64,000 bases of DNA from Chitinophaga costaii (GTDB lineage: Bacteria; Bacteroidota; Bacteroidia; Chitinophagales; Chitinophagaceae), in assembly GCF_900094705.1 (NCBI RefSeq), contig NZ_FMAR01000011.1:62001-126000 (forward strand). The letters are read 5' to 3'. The position numbers and the translations under genes were made by a program. The notes under the pieces were generated by a model, which was not told where the DNA came from, ran no database searches, and saw only the letters and a list, made by a program, of their open reading frames with translations. This document shows positions 63,975-64,000 of the stretch, in pieces. Numbering within the stretch: position 1 is the stretch's first letter; every line of letters begins with the position of its first letter.

Positions 63975-64000
63975 ATGAGTACAGTTAATATACACAAGCC
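63975..64000 (+). CDS. First codons of a gene running out of the window
   Basis: An ATG 20 bp after a plausible -7 box begins 'MSTVNIHK' and continues to the window end. Too short to identify. Confidence 0.35.

Overview
The window is chromosomal DNA from a member of the Bacteroidota, most probably of the class Chitinophagia (Chitinophaga/Niastella-like). The signs are an LpxC–FabZ fusion, a PorX-type response regulator with a PglZ domain (the type IX secretion regulator), DUF3098 and DUF3108 proteins, orphan OmpR-type response regulators, promoters of the TTG-N17–23-TAnnTTTG type and almost no Shine–Dalgarno sequences.

Layout. 0–2.7 kb: an aldehyde and a zinc alcohol dehydrogenase in one operon, closed by a strong terminator. 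2.8–8.3 kb: a complete tripartite RND efflux operon on the minus strand with a palindromic operator candidate before its first gene. 8.3–21.2 kb: the accessory part of the window. It holds an AT-rich stretch with two decayed genes facing away from each other, an 1849-residue protein of unknown function ending in two arrays of 18–19-residue helical repeats, a 1498-residue DUF4011-like/superfamily 1 helicase/Vsr-like nuclease (the architecture of the Hhe anti-phage protein), and a broken, truncated sbcD. 21.5–22.2 kb: tRNA-Ala(GGC) and tRNA-Leu(TAG). 22.9–26.7 kb: trigger factor, ClpP and ClpX, with a small helical protein. 27.2–32.3 kb (minus): acyl-CoA dehydrogenase, a ComEA-like HhH protein, a PhnP-like metallo-hydrolase, a conserved hypothetical and PorX. 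32.6–37.9 kb: an HD phosphohydrolase followed by lpxD, lpxC-fabZ, lpxA and an ABC ATPase, i.e. lipid A synthesis. 38–42.2 kb: an Atg22-type transporter, a metallo-beta-lactamase fold protein, a GroES-like protein and a HerA-like ATPase. 42.2–46.2 kb (minus): RecQ and a copper-type P-ATPase. 46.4–48.8 kb: TsaE, alanine dehydrogenase and an orphan small protein. 48.9–51.1 kb (minus): UppP, DUF3098 and FtsX. 51.3–64 kb: LeuRS, an M28 peptidase, RuvB, RuvC, two orphan response regulators, DUF3108, a flippase-like membrane protein, a HIT protein, GreA, a 2-hydroxyacid dehydrogenase, RsmA and the first codons of a further gene.

Most of the window is housekeeping: envelope synthesis (lpx genes, UppP, FtsX), protein quality control (Tig/ClpP/ClpX), Holliday junction processing (RuvB, RuvC, RecQ) and translation (LeuRS, TsaE, RsmA). 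The most unusual content is the 8.3–21.2 kb region: the helicase–nuclease begins 66 bp beyond the breakpoint of the sbcD pseudogene, which suggests that a defence-type gene replaced the rest of an sbcD(C) locus beside tRNA-Ala. The giant repeat protein next to it matches no family I can name with confidence. Smaller points of interest are a GraL-like terminator in the greA leader, divergent ruvC/flippase genes overlapping at TTG starts, mirrored 7-bp repeat arrays around the leuS terminator, and several genes whose -7 box nearly touches the start codon.
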